10,308 bases of DNA from Pelagophyceae sp. CCMP2097. Its lineage: Eukaryota > Sar > Pelagophyceae. The stretch lies in contig MU657243.1 of assembly GCA_026770575.1 (NCBI GenBank), positions 73,205-83,512 on the forward strand. The letters are read 5' to 3'. A program made the translations under genes and the position numbers. The notes under the pieces were generated by a model, which was given only the letters and a program-made list of their open reading frames with translations, was not told the origin of the DNA and ran no database searches. Within the stretch, counting starts at the first letter, position 1. Each line of letters begins with the position of its first letter. This document shows positions 6,792 to 10,308 of this stretch, in pieces.

Positions 6792-9299
6792 TTAGTCGCC
6801 GCCCTCTCGCTCTTTGCGGCAGAGCGGGCACTCTACCGCGGCGCCGGCGAGGGCGGCGGGGGAGGCTGGTAAGCGCGAGATGTCGTCGAAGAAGCAAGTT
6901 GTGCAAAGGACGTGCGAACAGTCGAACAACACGGCAGTCGTCGCTGCAAGTTGGCTGCCGCAGACGGGGCACCCTTCCGGCGCCGCGCCCTCCGAGTCGT
7001 CCGTCTCGTCGCCGTCGTCGGCGTCGTCGGCGCCGTCGGCGCCGTCGGCGCCGGCGGCGCCGTCGGCGCCGTCGTCGTCCAAAACGACAGCGCGGCGCTT
7101 TTTGCTCGCGGACGCAAGGATGTCCAGAGACCCCGCAGCCGCCGCCTTCGCCGCCAGCCGCCGCTCCGCCGACTTCATGGGCGCCGTCGACGCCGTGAAC
7201 GGGCCCTCCGGGAGGGCGACGAGGTCGTTTGAAGGGACGTTGCAGATCTTGTCGGAGAAGCGCACTTTCCAGCGCCCGCCCCCGGCCTTTGCCTCGACGA
7301 CGCCTCTTTTCGACGCATCTGAAAGTAGCGCCACTTTCGCGCCGGCTTGGACGCCGCGCCGCACCCGCTCCTCGTCGCGGGCGGCGTCGTTGCGCTCTTT
7401 TGCGCTCGGGGGCGCGTCCGAGGCTTCAAAGTCTTCAGTCGCAGGCAGCACTGTGAGGTGCTTGAGCAGGATGTAGCGCGTCTTATCCGCAAACTTGATG
7501 GCCCAGAAGCCGCCCGTGCCGGTTTGGGATTCGACGGTGCCTTTGAATGAGGCGTCGTACGTGAGGGTGACGCGCATGCCTTTCTCAACGCCTCGCGCCT
7601 CGTCATCCGCCGCCTTCTTCGCCATCTGCTTCTCCAGCGCCGTCTTCGGCGCGTTTGAAGCCTCGAAAGCGGCGTCTTGGTCGACTGCTTGCATGTCGTT
7701 GATTTGCACATTGCGCGAACAATTTGCAAACTTGACCCTCCAGCAGCCGCCCCCCACAAACTCCTCCGCCACGCCAAAGGCCTTTTCCGAGACCAACCGG
7801 ACTTTGGCGCCGGCGTGGACGGCTCTTCGAGCGGTGCAGGAATTGAGAGCTTCCGTCGCTCTAAAAGACGGCGGCTGCAGCGAGGGCGCGAATTCCGCTC
7901 CCTCGGCCAAAACCTTCAAATCCGTCGAGAGGACGTTGCACGCCCCATCGGAAAACGTGACGCTCCACCACCCTCCGGCGGCGTGGTGGGCGACGGTGCC
8001 CATTCGTTTTGGCTTGGAAATCAGATGGACTCTTGCGCCTGGCCTCACGCCTCTTTCTTTGATCTTCAGCGCCCGCTTCGCCAACGTCTTCGCCGTGCCC
8101 GTAATCGGCGCTTGGGAAGACTCAAAGTTTGGAGAGTCGGCTGGAACGACTTTCAAGTCCTTGACGTGGACGTTTGCGCACTTGTCGCTGAACTGAACGG
8201 ACCACCACCCTGCCGCAACATGAGACGCGATCACGCCAAACGCGCCCTCCTTGGACAGAGAGACGCGTGTGCCGGCGCCGAGGCCGAGCTTGGTCATGGT
8301 GGTCGGGGGTTCGTCCGCTTTGCCTTTGTTCGTGCAGGGGGCAAGAGACGGAATAAAGGCCCCCTCTTCCACCACCTTCATCTCCGCCAGCCTAAACGAC
8401 CGCTTCCCGTCGCTAAAGTCGACGCTCCAGTAGCCGCCGGCGAGGGATTCGGCCACGGTGCCGCGGGCCTTTTCGTTAATGTGCAGACAAATGTTCGCCC
8501 CGACGCAGATGCCGTGCTGTGCCTTTTTCTCCGCGTTTTCCACCAAGAGCTTCTCCGACGAATTCTGCGGCGCGTTTGAAGCCGTGAATCTGCCGTCGGC
8601 AGGGAGGACTTGCATGTCGTTGGTGTTCAAATTCCGAGTCTTGTCTTTGAATTCAACGGCCCACCACCCCCCCGAAATAAAGTCGCCCACGACGCCGCGC
8701 ACCGCAGAGTCGCTTAAAAGCTGCACGCGGGCGCCGCGCGAGACGGGGCCTTGCGACGCCCTTGTTAAAAGCTTTGCCGCGGCGGTCAAAGGCCCGTCCG
8801 TCGCCACAAATCCCTCCTCTTTCCATAAAACCACGTCGCGCACGGTGCGCACGCCGTCGGCGAAGCGCACGGCCCACCAGCCGTTTCTGGCTTTTGATTG
8901 GATAGTTCCTTTGCAGGTTTGGTCGTCGGCGACGCAGACTTGATCTCCAACACCGACCGTCTTCGGCGCAAGTCTCATTTTCTTCAACTGCCGCCGCTCC
9001 TCCAAGCTCGGCGGCGCCGCAGTCGCGGCGAAGGGGGCGTCTGGGAGGACTTTCAAGTCTTTGGTTCTGAAATTTCGCGTGTCGTTTGAGAACTCCACGC
9101 CCCAGTAACCACCAGCCGTCCCTTTGCTCACGACACTCCCGAGGCACTCTTCAAACTTGACGAGGCACACCTTGGCGCCGACGCGCCTAAGGAGGAGGGT
9201 TTCCGGTGCCGTGCGTGGGGTACGTGGGCAAAGTTCGACGTACAATTCCGGCGCGGCGGCCGCTGTGGCCTCCGGCGCGCCGGCGACCGGCTGCTGCAT
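6792..9299 (-). CDS. RING finger protein with nine SH3/Tudor-like repeats
   Basis: A single uninterrupted frame from ATG 9299 to the stop at 6794-6792 gives 835 residues. ATG 9299 is the first in-frame ATG after TGA at 9401-9399. Residues ~40-706 hold nine repeats of ~74 residues, each following GAKVxLxS...GVV...GGWWxVxFxDxxRN...DLxVLP and ending FxASxAP. The WW/YW and F(S/A)D positions are the best conserved. The size and pattern suggest small SH3/Tudor/KOW-type barrels; the exact family is not recognised. A basic KKRR follows, then an acidic Asp/Ala/Gly tract, then a C3HC4 RING (C777, C780, C794, H796, C799, C802, C824, C827). RING domains normally recruit E2 and act as E3 ubiquitin ligases. 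The repeats probably bind substrate, and nuclear location is possible from KKRR (inference). The start context is weak, and an upstream 5' exon cannot be excluded. Confidence 0.88.
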   Translation of the reverse strand: MQQPVAGAPEATAAAAPELYVELCPRTPRTAPETLLLRRVGAKVCLVKFEECLGSVVSKGTAGGYWGVEFSNDTRNFRTKDLKVLPDAPFAATAAPPSLEERRQLKKMRLAPKTVGVGDQVCVADDQTCKGTIQSKARNGWWAVRFADGVRTVRDVVLWKEEGFVATDGPLTAAAKLLTRASQGPVSRGARVQLLSDSAVRGVVGDFISGGWWAVEFKDKTRNLNTNDMQVLPADGRFTASNAPQNSSEKLLVENAEKKAQHGICVGANICLHINEKARGTVAESLAGGYWSVDFSDGKRSFRLAEMKVVEEGAFIPSLAPCTNKGKADEPPTTMTKLGLGAGTRVSLSKEGAFGVIASHVAAGWWSVQFSDKCANVHVKDLKVVPADSPNFESSQAPITGTAKTLAKRALKIKERGVRPGARVHLISKPKRMGTVAHHAAGGWWSVTFSDGACNVLSTDLKVLAEGAEFAPSLQPPSFRATEALNSCTARRAVHAGAKVRLVSEKAFGVAEEFVGGGCWRVKFANCSRNVQINDMQAVDQDAAFEASNAPKTALEKQMAKKAADDEARGVEKGMRVTLTYDASFKGTVESQTGTGGFWAIKFADKTRYILLKHLTVLPATEDFEASDAPPSAKERNDAARDEERVRRGVQAGAKVALLSDASKRGVVEAKAGGGRWKVRFSDKICNVPSNDLVALPEGPFTASTAPMKSAERRLAAKAAAAGSLDILASASKKRRAVVLDDDGADGAAGADGADGADDADDGDETDDSEGAAPEGCPVCGSQLAATTAVLFDCSHVLCTTCFFDDISRLPASPAALAGAAVECPLCRKEREGGD
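7011..7080 (-). repeat. Low-complexity GGCGCCGTC codon repeat
   Basis: On the + strand a GTCGTCGGCGCC-type trinucleotide repeat runs through this stretch. In the RING gene it encodes the acidic tract of Asp, Gly and Ala just before the RING finger. It is a likely slippage-prone linker whose length may vary between strains. Confidence 0.75.
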
Positions 9300-9401
9300 G
9301 CGCCTCGGCGGGGGGCGCCGCGAGCGGCCGCGCGGTGGCAAAGGGGCCGCGCTGGACGCGAGACGGTACAGTCGAAAATTTTCAGAACGTCTGTGGTTTC
9401 A

Positions 9402-9440
9402 AGGGCCTCGCAGGGGCTGGCTCCTATTACTATCTAAGGA
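9402..9440. repeat. Hairpin repeat copy 1 (diverged)
   Basis: Related to the consensus that starts AGGGCCCCGTAGGGGCC and ends CTATTACTATCTAAGG. This copy has a weakened hairpin (GGCCTC/GGGGCT). It begins one base past the TGA that bounds the RING frame upstream. Confidence 0.7.
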
Positions 9441-9509
9441 TTTTTCCATTTTTACCCTTCAATGTTACGTTCTGAGGAACGTTCCTGACGGTTCTTTTTA
9501 AAAAGTGTC

Positions 9510-9547
9510 AGGGCCCCGTAGGGGCCGGCGGCTATTACTATCTAAGG
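9510..9547. repeat. Hairpin repeat copy 2
   Basis: A 38-nt copy with GGCCCC-GTA-GGGGCC (6-bp stem, 3-nt loop), then GGC and the conserved CTATTACTATCTAAGG tail. It is followed by the ~90-bp duplicated block also found after copy 5. Confidence 0.85.
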
Positions 9548-9641
9548 TTTTTATGGTTCGTAACTCTCAAAAGAACTTTTCAGACTGGTATATTTTTGTT
9601 CGTTGGTTGCCATGATTGAACTTACCTGCTCGTTCGCGCAT

Positions 9642-9679
9642 AGGGCCCCGCAGGGGCCGGCACCTATTACTATCTAAGG
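9642..9679. repeat. Hairpin repeat copy 3
   Basis: A 38-nt copy. The loop is GCA instead of GTA, with stem GGCCCC/GGGGCC intact and the tail CTATTACTATCTAAGG intact. It is followed by a T run and a GAGAACACTTGTTTGTT segment related to the one after copy 4. Confidence 0.85.
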
Positions 9680-9764
9680 TTTTTTTTTTAATTTGTGAGA
9701 ACACTTGTTTGTTGTTGATAATAACTTTTTTATTGTTGTCAGGAGAGGCTGTATAACGGCCCAC

Positions 9765-9802
9765 AGGGCCCCGTAGGGGCCGGCGCCTATTACTATCTAA
9801 GG
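9765..9802. repeat. Hairpin repeat copy 4
   Basis: A 38-nt copy with stem GGCCCC/GGGGCC, loop GTA and intact tail. It is followed by GAGAACGTTTGTTTGTT, related to the sequence after copy 3. Copies 4 and 5 are only 70 nt apart, start to start. Confidence 0.85.
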
Positions 9803-9834
9803 ATATTTCAACTTGAGAGAACGTTTGTTTGTTC

Positions 9835-9882
9835 AGGGCCCCATAGGAATTCCTAGGGGCCGGCTGCTATTACTATTTAATG
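9835..9882. repeat. Hairpin repeat copy 5 with extended palindrome
   Basis: The same repeat, but the 3-nt loop is replaced by 13 nt, A plus the palindrome TAGGAATTCCTA. The whole GGCCCC...GGGGCC segment therefore stays self-complementary apart from one bulged A. The tail is slightly diverged (CTATTACTATTTAATG). Confidence 0.85.
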
Positions 9883-10229
9883 ATTTTTTGGTTCGTAACT
9901 GTCAAAAGAACTTTTCAGACTGGTATATTTTTGTTCGTTGATTGCCATGATTGAACTTATTGGCTCGTTCGCGCCGCTGCGTATGTCGCGTGTACAGATT
10001 CCATGTTTTTTTTTTCTTTTTTCGCCGTTTTTTTTTTCAGCGATAGTTTTACATTGACTCGAGGCTGTAGAACGATCCCGCGAGGTACCCTACGAACCCT
10101 CTCGTGCGTTTGCGCGTGAATGGTCGGCTAAGAGGTATTCAGTGAGTCTAGACTTCTCCTACGAAAACGCCGAAAACTATAAGCTAGCGGCGCAGAGCAG
10201 TACAATAGAACACCAAAAATGAAAAAGGG

Positions 10230-10236
10230 TATATAA
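10230..10236. promoter_or_regulatory. TATA-like motif
   Basis: TATATAA follows a GAAAAAGGG stretch near the right edge. It could serve a gene beyond the window on the right, but no transcript start or coding region is visible, so this is a weak call. Confidence 0.2.
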
Positions 10237-10308
10237 CTCGTTTTTGACCCTATAGACAAGCTCCAGCGGTTGTACATAACGACCAATGAACAACTGCGCG
10301 CGCCCTAA

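Larger units (their letters stand above)
9548..9973 (+). repeat. ~90-bp duplicated block, two copies
   Basis: The sequence after hairpin copy 2 (9548-9638) recurs after hairpin copy 5 (9883-9973) with only scattered differences. Both contain GGTTCGTAACT, AAAAGAACTTTTCAGACTGG, GCCATGATTGAACTTA and CTCGTTCGCG. This shows that a unit of hairpin plus flank (~130 bp) was copied. Confidence 0.85.
9300..10308. other. AT-richer upstream region of the RING gene
   Basis: About 1 kb without a credible coding region. Base composition falls clearly from the GC-rich background, with many T runs (9680-9688, 10006-10015, 10028-10037). It contains five hairpin-bearing repeats (listed separately), a ~90-bp duplication, and an inverted repeat ACGTTC-TGAG-GAACGT at 9467-9482. 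It is the 5' flank of the RING gene, whose promoter should lie here. The rightmost 300 bp show no coding signal that I can recognise. Confidence 0.6.

Noticed and set aside
6814..7476. Long + strand frame of 220 codons opposite the RING gene
   Set aside because: It is the antisense shadow of the RING and repeat coding region, which shows clear domain conservation on the - strand.
9300..9341. TTG start at 9341 for the RING gene
   Set aside because: TTG is not a normal eukaryotic start; the first in-frame ATG is at 9299.
9508..9530. Hairpin repeat as a histone-type 3' stem-loop or CRISPR repeat
   Set aside because: Stem sequence and loop do not match the histone consensus. Spacers are unequal (70-132 nt starts), partly duplicated, and the host is eukaryotic.
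9402..9882. Terminal inverted repeats of a DNA transposon
   Set aside because: The copies are in direct orientation, there is no transposase frame between them, and no target-site duplication is evident.

Overview
The window looks like GC-rich eukaryotic nuclear DNA from a protist or alga. Three genes are of eukaryotic type: a V-ATPase proteolipid subunit, a FYVE-SYLF protein and a RING protein. Two of them rebuild cleanly only when short spliceosomal introns (45-310 nt, plus one of about 1.66 kb) are removed, and two of those introns appear to be GC-AG. The left-edge RAP-domain protein with an FNPQDL-type helical repeat, the dense short introns and the high GC suggest a stramenopile alga such as a pelagophyte. 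That assignment is inference.

Layout from left to right. (1) Positions 3-587, + strand: the C-terminal part of a RAP-domain protein, probably organellar RNA-binding. (2) Positions 588-1177: convergent intergenic DNA with small repeats. (3) Positions 4884-1178, - strand: a nine-exon gene for a 425-residue FYVE zinc finger plus SYLF (Ysc84-type) protein. Its large fourth intron (4009-2351) is filled with a degenerate 15-nt minisatellite built from alternating CTCGAG and GGGCCC palindromes, grading into a second GC-rich repeat family. (4) Positions 4885-5065: a 181-bp divergent promoter. (5) Positions 5066-6393, + strand: a six-exon gene for V-type ATPase proteolipid subunit c'' (196 residues). 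(6) Positions 6394-6791: convergent intergenic DNA. (7) Positions 9299-6792, - strand: an uninterrupted 835-residue protein with nine copies of a small SH3/Tudor-like repeat and a C-terminal C3HC4 RING finger. (8) Positions 9300-10308: an AT-richer upstream region with five copies of a hairpin-bearing repeat and a 90-bp duplication.

The divergent pair both act on endomembranes: the c'' subunit sits in the proton-pumping ring of vacuoles and endosomes, and the FYVE-SYLF protein is expected to bind PI3P on endosomal membranes. A shared promoter may co-regulate them (inference). Splice models were derived by eye from reading frame, splice dinucleotides and family conservation, and are not backed by transcripts.
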